This document shows, piece after piece, positions 1-14,194 of a DNA stretch of 64,000 bases. The position numbers and the translations under genes are program-made. Under the pieces are notes generated by a model. That model saw only the letters and a program-made list of their open reading frames with translations, was not told the DNA's origin and searched no databases. The DNA is from Heterobilharzia americana (lineage: Eukaryota; Platyhelminthes; Trematoda; Strigeidida; Schistosomatidae). The stretch is from NCBI GenBank assembly GCA_944470555.2, contig OX104127.1, positions 115,410,741-115,474,740 on the forward strand. The letters are read 5' to 3'. The first letter of the stretch is position 1. Every line of letters starts with the position of its first letter.

Positions 1-443
1 GACAGATTTTACAACTCTCTATTCTATAATCTGCGAACACTTATGTGAAAATTAATATTTTGACCTTATTAGGAGTAAATACTCTGGCCTATGGAAGACT
101 ACGTGTGATTACATCACACAGACAGTATTGAGAAAAGACGAACAATCTGAAATGTTAATCTGTTTGATATTTGTATGAATGATGTATGATTTATGATTAT
201 GCTGTCGCATAAAATGAAGCACTGAAAATATGATCAACTACACACACATGCTGATTAATTTCTGTCTGTATCGTTTACCACATAGGAAGATTTTCACAGA
301 TACACATACGCATACGCATATACACCATAACCCTAACTTCTTGCATATTCAACACTTCTATTCAATGTTACTTAAACGTAACAAAATTGTGGTAATCAAG
401 ATAAGGAGATAAATCTAACAGTTGTCATTCTGCTTTGTTGTAG

Positions 444-493
444 GTGTCGTTGTATTTCACTCATCTCTATATCAAACATTATTTCTAATGTCA
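444..493 (+). CDS. weak candidate internal exon
   Basis: A pyrimidine-rich acceptor (ctttgttgtag) ends at 443 and a GTAAAG donor begins at 494. Two of three frames are open; the phase 1 to 0 frame reads VVVFHSSLYQTLFLMS. That phase would join to the candidate terminal exon at 1765. No family recognised. Signals of this strength occur by chance, so this is only a pointer. Confidence 0.15.
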
Positions 494-1477
494 GTAAAGA
501 AATTTTTACAATCCACTTTTAGGCAGGCAGAGTGAGTGATAGGAGAGAGGGATTCCTTTTCATACTTCAAATTTCAATGACTTGACATTGAAGCTTTTTC
601 TTAAAAACTGTTTCTCACACTTTGCATTTCCCGTACCGACGAATAAATGGCATAGAATGAGTGTCATTCGCTTTTCTTTAAAAATGTCTAATATCCTGAA
701 TATGATAGACATATTAATTATCAGAGAGTATTTTCTATGGTTGACGTATTTTATATTTTAATGTGAATAGGATTCTTTGATAAAGAAATAGATTAAGGGG
801 GAAGTAATTCGAATGATGAAAAAATTGACAGCTATTGAAATGTAACTGAAAACTGTACTACGAATATGGAGTTTTAGTGCAATTATATTTAACCTGGTTA
901 CTGAAAGAGATCTTCACACACTTAAGAGAGAAAGAGTTGTACGTCATGACAACAATAATAATATTGAGACTAGCTAGCAACTACTCCCATATTCAAATGT
1001 TTATTTGATATTTATATGAATGTGAGGAATAAATTCTACTCGAAATGTCATCTAGTAAATGATACTGTGTCACTGTGTGCTGTATCAAATAAACAATCTA
1101 AAATGGAATTCCAATCCACTACAATATACAAATTTCTCTCTTGTATTAACAACTACCTGTTGACTGGTTGGCTCAAAATTACTGTCAAGATGTTTTACAC
1201 TGAGAATAAATATCGATTAATTAGCACATGCTTTTGAGCGTTGAGTTTGCTGACACTGAATTAGTCTGAAATTGCTTTCAAATAGGTCTATCATCTCAAA
1301 ACAAGTAGTTTTTTGACATTCATATTGAGATCTGTTGCTAATCTGTACGGTTTTCTCGGTGTCAGTATGTGGGAATAAGTTTTAGCTTATCGTAGAGAAA
1401 ATCTATGAATATTTGGTTGTTGGTGCCTTCATTGCATGTCTACGACATTTTCCATTTGTTCCTTTCTAATTTAAGAT

Positions 1478-1753
1478 TTATCTCATTGTGAACTGAAGCA
1501 TCTTGAACAGATGAATCTTTAGTTCATATAATCTAACTGATAATAACTTGAAAGAATGATAACAATTGCAACACGTGTTTCCAACAGAAGTTTGCTTCCA
1601 CTTCAAAAACAATACCTTGTTGACTATGTCTTCTAGTACTACACAAGTGACCAGACGGTGTCTAATGTAGCACGTCGCTGATGACGAGAATGAGGAACTC
1701 TGAACTGAACCGTTTGATGAACTTCCACCAATAAAGTCTAGTAAAAGCCTCAA
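1478..1753 (-). pseudogene. decayed retroelement gag-like frame (uncertain)
   Basis: The minus strand is open for 91 codons with a serine-rich stretch (GSSSNGSVQSSSFSSSATCY) followed by cysteine/histidine-spaced residues that could be a worn zinc knuckle of a retroelement gag. A second minus-strand frame at 54609-54800 has a similar serine-rich, cysteine-containing style. There is no initiating ATG (the frame opens at TTG). An AAG|GTATTG donor-like site lies inside, so a spliced minus-strand exon is an alternative reading. Identity is a guess. Confidence 0.15.
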
Positions 1754-1764
1754 ATTATCTTCAG

Positions 1765-1956
1765 TGTGGCTTGTTGACTGAGATAGTAGTCAGTTTACTA
1801 TGCCTGTTTACACTATACACTATTAATATTTGTAATCATCGACTTCATCAATCTTTCATTCAACGCCTACGACAGCTTTTAGTTATCACTCAAACTATAT
1901 TTAAGCCCAAATCTAATCTGTTGCTTTTCTCTTCATTGATGATAAAAGCAGATTAA
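1765..1956 (+). CDS. weak candidate terminal exon with a hydrophobic segment
   Basis: After the acceptor-like atcttcag ending at 1764 the + strand is open for 63 codons to a TAA. The frame starts with a membrane-like run (EIVVSLLCLFTLYTI), continues with a basic stretch (HRLHQSFIQRLRQLL) and ends SSLMIKAD. If coding it would be a membrane segment with a basic tail. It overlaps no repeat I recognise. Length and composition are also compatible with chance in AT-rich DNA. Confidence 0.15.
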   Translation, partial: CGLLTEIVVSLLCLFTLYTINICNHRLHQSFIQRLRQLLVITQTIFKPKSNLLLFSSLMIKAD

Positions 1957-1969
1957 ATTGAATTCCTAT

Positions 1970-3220
1970 GATTTATTCTCTATCTCACCAGAGTTTCCGT
2001 TGGTGTAATTTTCTTCTATTTGAACGTTTGTATTTGTTAATTTTGTTTAAATATCCCTGTGTATTGTGCTTGCCAACCATACTTTTCTCCTGAATAGATT
2101 CATACGGAATATAATTGTAAAGTAAACCGACTAAGTTCTTTTCTCAGGTGATGGTATTTACAGTGTTACGCACAGGATACAGAAAATTTCAACAAGTTGC
2201 GAGGAGATTTAATTACTCAAATGAGAAAACAATCAGAAAGGTATTTGAATTAGCTCAGTGACCTATCAACAGCAGGAAGTTGACTTTATACTTTCCAACC
2301 TTTTTAACTGTTAGACAGCCGACTGGATGAACAGCGTTATTAGCAGGAAGCAATTTACATTAAAAGATTGTTTGCTTTCCGTATTTAATAGCTGTGCTTC
2401 CGTATAAACTGTCCTATGTGAATTGTTTATTTTGGGAGATACTTAGTTTATTACTGAGTGTCAGATAAACAGTTTATATTGTCTACTGGATGCCTTACAT
2501 GTGATTAGAATCGTTTAGTAAGTGTTTTACAAGCATATTCACTAAACAGATAGGTTTTCAGGTGTTACATACGGTGAAATCAGTAGAGCAATGTAAAGCT
2601 GTGAATAACTAAATATCTTTCTACAGCTTAAATTCATTTTACATTTTGAGTTGGATTGGAGAATCCAACTGTTCGAATGAAATCCAACACTGATGTCATC
2701 CAGGTTCTAGACACTCTAATTTCAGTTTGGTTAGAAGTGAACGGAGAAATATTGTAACAAAAAACACTTGCTTAAGTAGATTAGAAAAACTGCAGTAATC
2801 AGGTAGCAAAGATAAGTGAGTTTAATCAGATTTCCAATTCGAAGAAAACTGATATCTACCCACCCCACGACTGTTCAGTTTACTCAGCATCATCAAATGA
2901 AATACCAATAGAGGATATCTGAAATGAACTTCTTCGTAAAACCTTGTTGGAAACTCTATTTGCTTGCTAATCGAAACTTGACAAATAAAGTTGAGTGTCA
3001 GAGTGTAATGCAGCTGCCGAAAGGAGAAATATTTGAATGAAGAAATAATAGTGACTTGAAAATATCAGCAGTCTCGTGAATAGAAATCTTCATGCTTAAA
3101 GAAACTATGTGAAATAATTTTACCAGCTTATCAGATATGTCGATTTGACTCGCATCGTCAACAAACTGGACTGAATTCTTCAAAGTATGTGCATCCAGTA
3201 ATTAATGTATTGACTCTGAC
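1970..3220. other. no recognisable feature
   Basis: AT-rich DNA without supported exons, RNA genes or repeats that I can name. A 61-codon minus-strand frame at 2998-3183 has no splice-site or family support. Confidence 0.4.
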
Positions 3221-3230
3221 TTCCCTACAG

Positions 3231-3254
3231 GCCAACAAGTGACCTTATGGTGGG
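3231..3254 (+). CDS. candidate 24-bp micro-exon
   Basis: A strong acceptor (tctgacttccctacag) ends at 3230 and a perfect GTGAGT donor starts at 3255. The 24-bp piece is a multiple of three and is open in two frames (PTSDLMV or QQVTLWW). Symmetric micro-exons are characteristic of several schistosome secreted-protein genes (MEGs), but no flanking exons were found here. Confidence 0.15.
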
Positions 3255-3524
3255 GTGAGTTATTCATAGATAGTATATGTTTCAACAGAAACTCCACTTT
3301 ATGCCACTGTCGTTGTCAGACCGCATATGTAAAGTGTATGAGACCATTGAGGTTCTGCATCATTCTATATAGATTTGGAAAACAGTTTATTGAGTACATC
3401 GTTTTGAAAATATTTTTGGTTCGCTTTTCCATTGAATTAGGCTTGTTTGTTATTGAGATTTTACATGATAGTCAGGAAAAATCCACAGTGATTGAAGAGA
3501 AATAAAAATCTGGTCACCAGATGA

Positions 3525-3645
3525 ACCTTATATACCAGTTGGTAGAGCATCGGATCGGAAACCCAGTGGTCACTGGTCTGAATCCGGACATGGTCTAAAT
3601 TTTCGTTTCACCTTCAATAATATCACCCGGTCTCAGTATATATGT
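3525..3645 (+). repeat. tRNA-derived SINE (tRNA-head family), diverged copy
   Basis: The head resembles a tRNA: ccagttggtagagcatcgg corresponds to the D arm and ctggtctgaatccgga to a worn T arm/B box. It is followed by a non-tRNA body (tttcgtttcaccttcaa ... tatcacccgg) that recurs after the tRNA-like head at 50597 and, inverted, at 36175. The shared body shows these are one SINE family and not separate tRNA genes. A pol III internal promoter is implied by the family but damaged here. Confidence 0.6.
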
Positions 3646-3649
3646 ACTT

Positions 3650-6600
3650 TAGAAATGAACCACAAAAGCATCATAGTGAACAAGACACTGTAGTGTTTCT
3701 TGGATTTTTTCAAGAATAATCTGGACTAAAGATAAACAATGTAGACTTTTGTTTATATTTAAGTCATGTCTGATAATTTGTATTGATTCTTAGTTTCAGC
3801 CATATCTTCTTCTTTCTTTCATTTGTTTGTTTTTCACTTGATCCGAATCGATTCAAATAGGCAATCTAAGTAGAAATCAGTTTTTTTTGAATTCCTGTTA
3901 CTTAAAACAACATCATTTTGTTGGGAGTTATTTCACCACTGTCAAATAGTTTGTTTATATTCCGAAAACTTAATGTACTGGTACATCATTTTCTGCACAA
4001 CCGTCTTCTGTTTCCATGCTTCACTGTTTGACTAAATTATTTTGTTCAATCTCTTATGTAACGAACGACATTTTTTGGTTTCGATTTTATGAATATTAGC
4101 ATATTCCGGATGACACAATGAAGTTAGTGATGTTTCCCAGATTGATGAGAACTGACAGTTAATTAGTTTAACAAGAGTTTTCATCATATATACCTATCAT
4201 GAAAAGTACTAAATTCAAATAATTGCGGGACATTCAGTTTGTTTGAGCTTAAGAACATATAGGGAAAGATCAGTCATTGTTGCATTGACATAGATGAAGA
4301 AACATTCAAACATAAGACGTATTACTCCTTGGTATCCGTCCAGAACAAAACAGCTGTTGATTATTTAAACACCTCTACTGTTGAGTAGATTACTCACACT
4401 TTTACATAAGTTTTCCATCAGTTTACTGAACATCGATCGAAATGTTGGTTAATGCTTATGTAGCTTCATACAACATTTACTGCACAGTAGCTGCGTCATC
4501 AGCAAGAATGATATACAAAATACTCCTAGTCAGATGAAAGAAAATGTAAGTGTCATTAAAATCAAATGCGGTCATAGTCAGAAAAAGCAACAACTATAAC
4601 AAGAAGAGAAATAATGTAACAAGGAAGAAGCCCAAGAAAGTGTTATCCAAGCGTTGACTACCAAATTATCAGTTCAGTCATTCAGTTCGTGGAGAGTGGG
4701 GAGTGGTCGGAGGACACAAGAATCATTGACTCTGCTATCAGCTGAATCCTTGTGAAAGAGGAACTCGTTTAAATAAATAATGCGCTTTCAAGGTCTCTCT
4801 TGAGATGAGACATAAAGCCATCGAATAAAGTGTTGAGTAGGTTCCAGTGTTCAAGCCTGTAAATTTCAGTTTTCAGTACACACATTTCGTATTATGGTGT
4901 CAAACGAACCGTTCAAACTATATGTCCCTTTGCATTGTCCCTCTGAATGTCTACTTTTGTCAATGTTAACGATAGATGCTAAGTATATCAGCAAGTTTAT
5001 GGAACTTATGAATGTTTGTTTCGGCCCTGAAGGAGGAAGAAATCATTACAATGAAGATTTATCATATTCACTACGGATTTAGTTTTCCTGTTAAGGACTA
5101 AACCCTAAAACAACGGGGAATTTGTGTCTACAAGTGCCAGATATTAATTTGCTTGGTATCGTAGCATGTTCACTGTACTGTTGAAATAATTAGTAGACGA
5201 AAAAAATCTCTGCCTTCTTTCAACTCAGTGCTTATGCAAAGCAACATTTCATCCAAAAGATCATAAATGAATATGAAAGAGAAGAAGTGAATAAAGAAGT
5301 TTGTTTTCGGCGATATCATCATCCGCGGCTATACCATCACTTTTAAATATAATCAGTGTGTAGATCCATTGGTGAAAAAATGTCATTTAATATTCCTCAC
5401 TAAGCTATTGTCTGGAAAATAATGTGGCAACTGTAGCTGCGTAAGAATCACAGAAATATTTTAAAGGTTATTAAGTGTGAGTTGATATGAAGAATTGAAG
5501 AACTCGTAATAAAGTGAGTAAACAGGATCAGAATGCAGTGGCACGACTATCATACAATGTCGTCGTTAAGTGTATGTCCTCACGTCCACTCAATTTGCCC
5601 CATAAACCCCCAAAGTGGAAAACAACTCTGTTGACTCCACCATGTTTAAAAAATAATTCATAGCATATGATACCTCAATGGTTGTTCACCTTTCCCTACA
5701 AAACAGAACTGATCTTCACCACAATTTGACAGTAATTTTACACCTCATAGTCTAAATATTTGTCTCTGATTATGCTAGTTGGCATATCACACTCACTTAC
5801 TGACCTGAACTACCTATCCACCATTAAAAGCTAATTGTTAATCTGTCTCTACGTGTCCAATAAACTATCTTGTCTAATTTTGATTGGTTCATTATTTTGT
5901 CTCATTTTTGTTGGTTCAATTCACTCTTCATGTTGATTTTACACCATGTCGACTAAACAGACTGAAAAAGGTAAAATTGAAAGATTAAACAGGCGAATAT
6001 TACTTACTAGACATTTTGCAAACTAATTTAGACAAATACAAAATTACACAAGGTGCTTTTCATTCACTAATTGTTAATAAATATGAAGTGGTAGTATGCT
6101 GAAAAGCTCTAGTAATAGAACTATCTTTATTGATCAAATGAGTCTGTAGTGAATGCAAATATAATCGTATATCAAGTTAGAAAAATTATGTACAGTTTGA
6201 TTACATATTCTCATACAATATTATTAGTAACTTTAACGATTGGAAATTTCAATGTGACAAGTGTCTATGGTAAGTCTAATGGAAACGTTAAAGTTAAATG
6301 GCTATTTAAATGTTTAATAGAAGTGCATAATATTCTTTGAAAGTATTCTATTCTGATGATTTTAATTTTTACAGTAGATTCTATTGTGATTACAATTTTT
6401 GAAGAAGAATTAGCTCGATGGGATTTCCCTACATATGTAAGGAATGATGACAAAGTTCTTGTACAGTTCAGCTATCCATGAGGTCATCACGTTGAATTGC
6501 TACCTTATTATGGTGTAGATTTACTCAACGAATTTTAAGTAAATTTTGTTCAAAGAAAGGATATGAAAGTGAATTGAATAGCAGGAATAATCAAATATTA

Positions 6601-8080
6601 CTCAACTCTCATTAATAGAAGTGTTGAAATATTCTGATTATATCAATTTCAAGTTTTTATACGGTTTACTTATTTAGTATTGAGTGTTTATAATCGACTG
6701 GGATAATAATGGGACATTACTTCATAGTGAACAAGTAAATTAAAGTTTAAGGAATAGCATGGTTTCAAGATATGCTAATAATTGAAAGTGGTTAACTCAA
6801 ATCACAAGTAATTTAAGTGTTGTCATCAAACTCTTGTTAGTCACTTAACATGACTTTACATTGATGCTTTCTAGATATTTCTTGTGATATATATGAGGAC
6901 CACTTATTCAGTGCTAAAACGCTTTTACTAACTACTCTGTCACTGATACTAGTAATGTTCTCTAATAGTCTATATTTCCCACAGTTACAAATTGTTTTAT
7001 GTTTCCTGTGCATGTTATATAATTTGATGGAAATTCAAAAATGCTTTGTTTGGAGTTATGGACTTCTGTGGAGGCGGTTTAGAAGTGTGTTCTCAAAGAT
7101 CGATTATTGTGACCTAGTTTCCACTCGATTACCTGCTCATGGATATTTCTGAAATATAACTGTTAAGTGGTTCGGTCTGACTTTGTATCGAAACATTCAC
7201 TCATCATGATTCAAACTTGACCAGTAACTCATTCTTAGCATTTTCCTATTCAGATGAAAGTGATTAAACAGCATACTAAACTAAAGTATATCCTAATACT
7301 GAACCTAGATTCTCATTATCGCAGTTGTTTGAATTCATCAGGTCAGTAACAAAATGTCCAATGGGTTTTAATTATTATCAGAAAAGTCAAATAATTACCT
7401 TATTTTATCAAATATACTGTTGACCTGACAACTAATTACTCTTCCATTTAATTAAAACCTTATGGTAAGTACAGTTCAGAATACTAGGTTGTTTAAAATT
7501 GGAAACAGAAAGGTATCTAATGTACACTGAAGTAAATTCCACCCTCAGGCAATCCATCTAATTGGTGTATACATGTATGGGTTAAATTTGAACTAGTGAT
7601 GTTGTATTATTTGACTTCATTTTAAGTGTCGGTTAAATAGATAAGTAGACGAGTAACCAAATATGATGGTACAGGACCACCCAATAGTTAATATCTGTCA
7701 ATCATTTTTGTTAATAACCTTTGTCAGCCTGTTATTTCTCATGTATTTAGATAGATGAAGTACCTAGTTAAATAAGCTGTTCATTTGAATGGTTAAAGTA
7801 ATGTAATTCACTAAAATGTGTATTCACTAGCCACTGAGTACTGTGAGAAGATACAATTTAGTGATAATATTCACCATAATTTTGGAATTCAATTTGCATC
7901 ATCGGATGAAACAAATTTTATTAGAAATTAGCTTTATTGCATCATTTAGAAAATATGCCTTTTCAACACAGAGTTTTCAGTCAGTGAATTACTTCATATC
8001 TGTAATGAAACAGAGTGAATTTTTCAATATTTACAGTAATGATCTAACATTTGCTTTTAAAATTCCATAGACAACGGAGA
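3650..8080. other. no supported gene or named repeat
   Basis: About 4.4 kb of AT-rich sequence. Open frames at 4894-5082, 6149-6340 and 6955-7152 are 62-65 codons long, have no splice or domain support and are expected by chance. The block 4610-4860 is slightly richer in GC and may be an old repeat, but I cannot name it. Confidence 0.35.
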
Positions 8081-8090
8081 TTTGAGTGCT

Positions 8091-8160
8091 TATCAGCTAG
8101 TAAACAGGGGAAAGGGATAAAATGTGCGTCATGGATTCCACTGCTAGTCATTATCTAACA
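8091..8160 (+). repeat. Smalpha SINE 3' remnant with decayed hammerhead ribozyme
   Basis: The piece tgcgtcatggattccactgc is the 3' strand and tail of the schistosome Smalpha hammerhead, with the GUC cleavage triplet still present. Upstream, the 5' strand (tatcagctagtaaacagg) and GAAA region (gggataaaatg) align to the ribozyme core with many substitutions, so CUGANGA and stem II are lost. Only the 3' end of the SINE is recognisable. It should be catalytically dead. Confidence 0.6.
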
Positions 8161-8169
8161 TTACTAGAA

Positions 8170-11100
8170 AATGCAGTTTTAGCTAGAAATCCACTGTTAG
8201 TAAACTCATTCTCAAGATTTAAGACGTTCACGTTATTATATATAAATATGAACTTGAAAGGTTAACTTTGAAACTGCTATTGTTTTAGATACGATGAATA
8301 TATAAAACAAAATTATCAGGAGAATTCAAATGTCGCTACAGTGTTGTAGATCATATTTTCAGATCAAATCTGTTTATCTGACACAGTACAAAATGATGTC
8401 ACCTAGTTTAGTAAAATAATAGTTTGGCACATTATGTAGCTGAGATTCTTGTGAAGAAAAGCATGAGGAGTACACCTAACTTGTAAGACTTAAATTACTG
8501 TAGTCCTGTTGCTTCTAATTCTTTGATTTAAAGACAGTAAAAACCTCTCTACATCCGGAATGCGAGTGCACTGATTAAGTGTTCTATCACTTGGAAAATA
8601 TTCAGTAATATCAGTGTCTTCTTCCCCCGTAGTTGTATTCTCTTTTATAACTCATTTTAATCTCTTACGTAGCTCCGCTTCAATTTGTGCACAAGGTTCT
8701 AAATTTAGTCGAGTTATTACGTCTACTATACTTTGAGTAGTTGATACAAATAGACTCGTATCCGACTTGCTACAAAATTATCGGACCTTCATTCTCATAA
8801 GTCTTGTTACCCGTTGATATCAGATAACTCGTATATAGAGCTGACTAACTGTTTCTCGTCATTGGTAAATTATAACCAATGAAAACTGACCTATTATGAG
8901 TAGTGCAAGATTCATACAAACAATTCAAGTGATTCACATCTTGATAAAAATGATTACTGGAGGCTATTTGTGCACTTTTATAAAGCTTCGATCAACTCTC
9001 CTAATACCATTTTAAACGGGTTGACTATAATTGATTCGTGAAAAGGATTACCGTAAACAATTTGGCATTTTCTCAACTTTATAATTTGATGGTGAACATT
9101 TTGTCATTAGTCCGTTGGAAAAACATGCTCATTTGTGGCTACAAATCTGTTCGATAGCCTTGAAGGTTATACTAGTAATTAACTTTCATTTAGTGAAATA
9201 TGAAATTGTTTATAATGGACAGTGGGATGAAAAGATAAAGTTTAGGTTTAAAAGTAATAAGCCACTTCGTCTTTAGGTCATTTGCATTAGTAGACAAATA
9301 TGTTTCTTAGAGAAAAATGTTATTTGTTCTGGTTGAAAAAAATAGTTGAGTATTTGAAAATTAAGCAGTAAACTAATAAAAACAACCAGTTAGGATACTA
9401 TTCAGAATAATAACCTTGATACTTTCGAATATACCTCCAAGGATATATAAATGAAGTAAGATATTACTCAGTTAAGATACAAATAGAATTTGGCTACTAT
9501 GGTACAGTATATTTCTGGACTATGCATTTTATTATGTATGTTTCAAAACTTAATGATATTGCTTACTGGATGATAATACTGTGGAATCAGACACTAATCC
9601 CACTAGACGACTGCGGTTTTATTCATCACCTGCCGGTGAAATGAATGTCGAATAAGAACACCAAAGGTAAATTGAGTTAAACACTGAAATGAGCACTTTA
9701 TACATAATTGAATTTGTATCTGTCACCGGTCAACTTAGTCTGATATATCTTCTGTGGTAAGTATATTAGTGAGTGTACTCAGCCACTTTTGCAAATTAAG
9801 TGTCATCACAGTAATAATTACTCAACTGTATTAATATGTACTGGTATATATAAATTCAGATATCCCATACATATGTGCATGTACAAGGACTGGTTTGCAC
9901 TTTTCGATGTATGTATCATGCAGATAATTGGAAACCAGTTCTCATAATCAAACCACACATACACTATAAAAAGTCACACACAAGGAACTTAGTTAAAGGA
10001 CACATTAGCATGCAAGCACATGCACGTATCTAGCGTTATTTTTACACAACTCACACACACATATAAATTGTCTAGTCTATTGATGAAGACATTGACGATG
10101 TAAACTTTCATTTACAAAAAATCATCTCTACACATTTTTAACCTATTTTAATATCGAGTTTCTTTGTATGACCACCCAAGTATATGATATACACAAAGAG
10201 AAAATATGAAAAATTAATATGTAAAGGAAAACAGGACGAAGAAAAGGAAGTCGATTTAACCGACTGAATAATGAACATATATAAGGATTTCTTTAAATTT
10301 TAGATGAATAAATAAACCAATATTGAATATTGAATATTCGGAAACAATGTGTTTATTTAAGATAGTGAGTTAAACATGAGAGTGATTCAGAGAATACTTT
10401 TTTTTACATCTTCATCTATACATCTGTATATACATACATATATGGATGTGCATTTGCTTTTTCATTGCAATTCTTTTATTTTGTATGTTTCACCTATTGT
10501 TATCTTCTAATTTTTGATCTACCGCATGTTTTAATGTAAGGCTGAAGAGATTCATTTAAACACCGATTTGACTATGGTTTATTCAAAATGATAACAAAAA
10601 AATTATGTTCAATTCGGTTATTTATATATTTTGAATGATAAATGTAAATTTTCCCCTTCAGTTGTTAGGACATTCATATATGAATATTTGAAGCGACCTG
10701 TGTCACTGTATCCACTAATTCTTGCTGACAAATCTTGATTTGTGTAGGTTCATTGACAGTATAGAAATAAGTTGAGTTCAATGTTCTATTGCTTGTTCGT
10801 TAACGTTTAACCGCAATAGAAAATGACTCAAACTAGAGCCTTAATAAATACCAAAACTTTTTACGACTTTTCAGATACATTCACGTGATGTATGCTAAAC
10901 TGTGAGAAATTTAGGTGGTTGGCTTTCTGAAAATAATCTTCAACCATCTGGTATATACTTGCAGTAAGATAAACATCTGGTTGAATATCGGTCAACATAA
11001 CTGTATAAGTGAGAATGAACTGATCATGAAAATTCAGGTTACGTTTTTGAGTTGTTGGTCAAAAAAATATTCCTTTAGTGAATAAAATTTTATTTCTCAT

Positions 11101-14100
11101 ATAGTTTTATGAATGAATAATGCAACTGTTTCTTTAAATGTAAAGGTTTCGTTGTTTAGAAAAAGTCTTTTCTCCCGTAATATGTTGGGAGACAGATGAA
11201 ATCAGTCGCACACATCAAGTTATCGTAAGCGGTAAAAAATATAATTGTAGTTGAACGAAGATGTATCAAATGGTGAGGAGAGAGAGAAGTTATAAAAAAA
11301 CATACGAAAGTAGACATTCTCAGGTACAACTAATTTCCACAACATGAAGACATTGTCTAACTGCTAAGAAAACTTTCTAAAAGACACACAGGTGGTATGA
11401 TTCTCTTTACTGAGGGTTCAAAGTTCAAAGCTGCAGCAAAGATTTGAAAATTCGTAGCCACTTATTCAAAAAACAACGAAGTTTTCTGAATAATGTTATA
11501 GCAAACTCTTCAAGGGAGATTTAATTTCATTTGAAAGTTTATTCGTATGGCACTATACCATTTAAAAAATGAAGATTAATTAGACACTAGTAACCAAGTG
11601 GGGTACCTGAAAATAGCGACTGTTTCGTCTGTTTCCATCATTTGGAGAGCTTAGTTACTATTAAAGTGATACACCACTTAACAAATTACCCCTTTTTTCA
11701 CATCTTGAAGTGCACAGAGCATTCAGGTGAATTCCACTCGGATAGAACGCTCAAATTTTGTTTTAACTGTAGCATTTTTTGTATGTGAACATATAACGTG
11801 TTGATGAGTGCCAGTATGTATGAATTGTGAAATCAAGTCGACTTGGTTTACGAAAGGAAACATATAGAATTCCTATTTAGACCTGATGCAGATTTTGTAA
11901 TGAATAAAACTATCTAAGCTTGTGAACATTTTTCTGATCTACGAAATCTTTTGAACTTTCAAACAGACGTGCATACTTGGATTGGAGGTGTATTAAGGTA
12001 CTGTTTTCCTTGAAAGTAGAACTCGAAGCATTTAACTTGCAGACAACTACTAAACTGTTCAGCACATACATTTTCATATAGTCTTCAGATGACTCGATGC
12101 GAATCAATAGAGTATACATTGTCATTTCAGTCCCTTCTAAATGTTCCTAACATACGGGAACCAATTCAGTTTAAAAGGCAATGAGACATCAATGCACGAG
12201 ACACATGGGTCATCTCTAGAAAACACTCATAACGTATAGAGACGTCTACACAAGGTATATTATCCACATGCTTCTTTAGTATTTCCACAGATGAACGTGT
12301 TTCATAAAATAAAAGTCAGTGCAGAAAACGGCGAATGTGTGATAACCACCACTACCACCATCAGCAGCTTTATATCAATTATTGTCTGTCTGTTGCCTTT
12401 TGCTATGGTGTAATCAGTCACAACATGTCGGAATCTCGGTGTATTACAATGATTTCTGATCAATGACTCCAGTAGAAATTCTATTTACATCACCATCGAT
12501 AATTATTCTAAAAATTTTCATACTTATCACATAAGTCATGCGTGGACAGAATAAAAAAGATGTTATTGACGCTTGAATTGAGTTGATAAATACAAAATCA
12601 GTTTTAGTTTATTTCTTCTAAAGATAACTTGTTTACAACCACCATTTGTCAGAAAAGTTTTTCATTCATATAATTCTGCAAAAAAATATCATCTCCATCT
12701 TCTTAAAGTCAAACAGTAATTTTTTTGTTTGAAAACTTTGGTTTCGTTTCCTATGTACATTGGCTCTTTTTATTTTGTTTTATTTTCACTTGCTATTTAT
12801 TTTCGTAAAGATAATTTTTGAAAGAGAGTTAATTGTTTCTCTCTTTATGATGTAGAAACAGCAAGAAAGTGTGTGTGTTTATGTCATAAAAATGTATCTT
12901 CGTTCACATGTGTGGCTAGTTAAAACACCGCTAGTTAATAATAGTCATCTTAAAGTCTTCATTAATCCACACTAGGTGGTCTATTCTTTTTTCTTCTTCC
13001 TCATCTTTATTCAACAGGCCCTTGTAAAGAAAGTTAACACCTCCTACCCTGTCTTCATTTTAACTCGTTTCTATATTTTACCCTTTCAAAATCGCCTACA
13101 GATAAATAGACTTTACAGATAAACCGAAGTAGTTTATAGTAGACAAAATCAAGTCTCAAAATATTTAGTGAGACTAGAAATTATAAAAAGGAAGTATTAT
13201 GCCGTAGATACTTTCAATCTACTTAAAATACACATACATATTCGTATTATATTTAATGTTAATTCCACGGTGGATTGTGAACTAGTATGCTACAATGAAT
13301 CACAATGAGACATTAATGCTGAGATTTATACTTATCAGGTACTTGCGTTGATATGCAGCATAGAATGTAAAAGTATAACAGCACATTCGTGTAAAGTGGC
13401 TGGTCTTTCAAGAACAAATTAAAAACTAAAGTAGAAGAAAGGATTGGAAGCAACAAGGTGGCATAAATTTACTTAAAACTAACAGTTTGTGGTACAGTAG
13501 GATGATTTATTTTTCATAATGGTTTTCCTTGTCAATCCACTTTAGGAATGTTTCCACCCATCAGGGTCTCAAGCATCTACGTTTTAAAATTTCTGAAATC
13601 GATTATCTGCTCTACTTCTCCTACTTAGAAGTTACGCTTTATTTATCTAGGCTATGTTTTACAAATATTATTGGTTAAATAATTGTGTATTACTCAAATT
13701 GTGATAATGATTCTTTGTGGAAATATCTGAATTGAAGCCTAAAACTTTCATAACCATCATCTGAGGATTAATATTGCAGACATACAAGCCAGAATTCCTT
13801 ATTGCCTACGAATAACAGTAAACTGGGAAACTGATTTCTAATCAAGCTTCATTGTGTAATATTGTAAACACTGGAAATATATGATGGTGCAAATGGGGAC
13901 AATATTAGGAGAAGAAACTTTTAACTCAAATTCCATCGTTAAGATTTATTAAAAAGGGAGAGAAAAGCTAAAGAGAAGCAATTCATTGAAGAAAATTTCC
14001 CTTTATTATTATTATTATTATTTTCAAAAGCTTTTTGACTGTAATTATCATTACTAGAAAATGGATGTCCATCAGTAGGTAATAGATCAATAAAAGGTCA

Positions 14101-14180
14101 TCAAAAACGGTTAATAAAGTAACAAGTTGGATCACAACAAATAAACAAATATTCAATGAATACAATTTCTCAGGTTATAT
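8170..14180. other. no supported gene or named repeat
   Basis: Six kb of AT-rich DNA with short AC-rich and TA-rich patches (for example 9835-10070). A small palindrome, cacctgccggtg, sits near 9627. No splice-supported exon or repeat family was recognised. Confidence 0.35.
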
Positions 14181-14194
14181 TAGGGATTAAAGGT

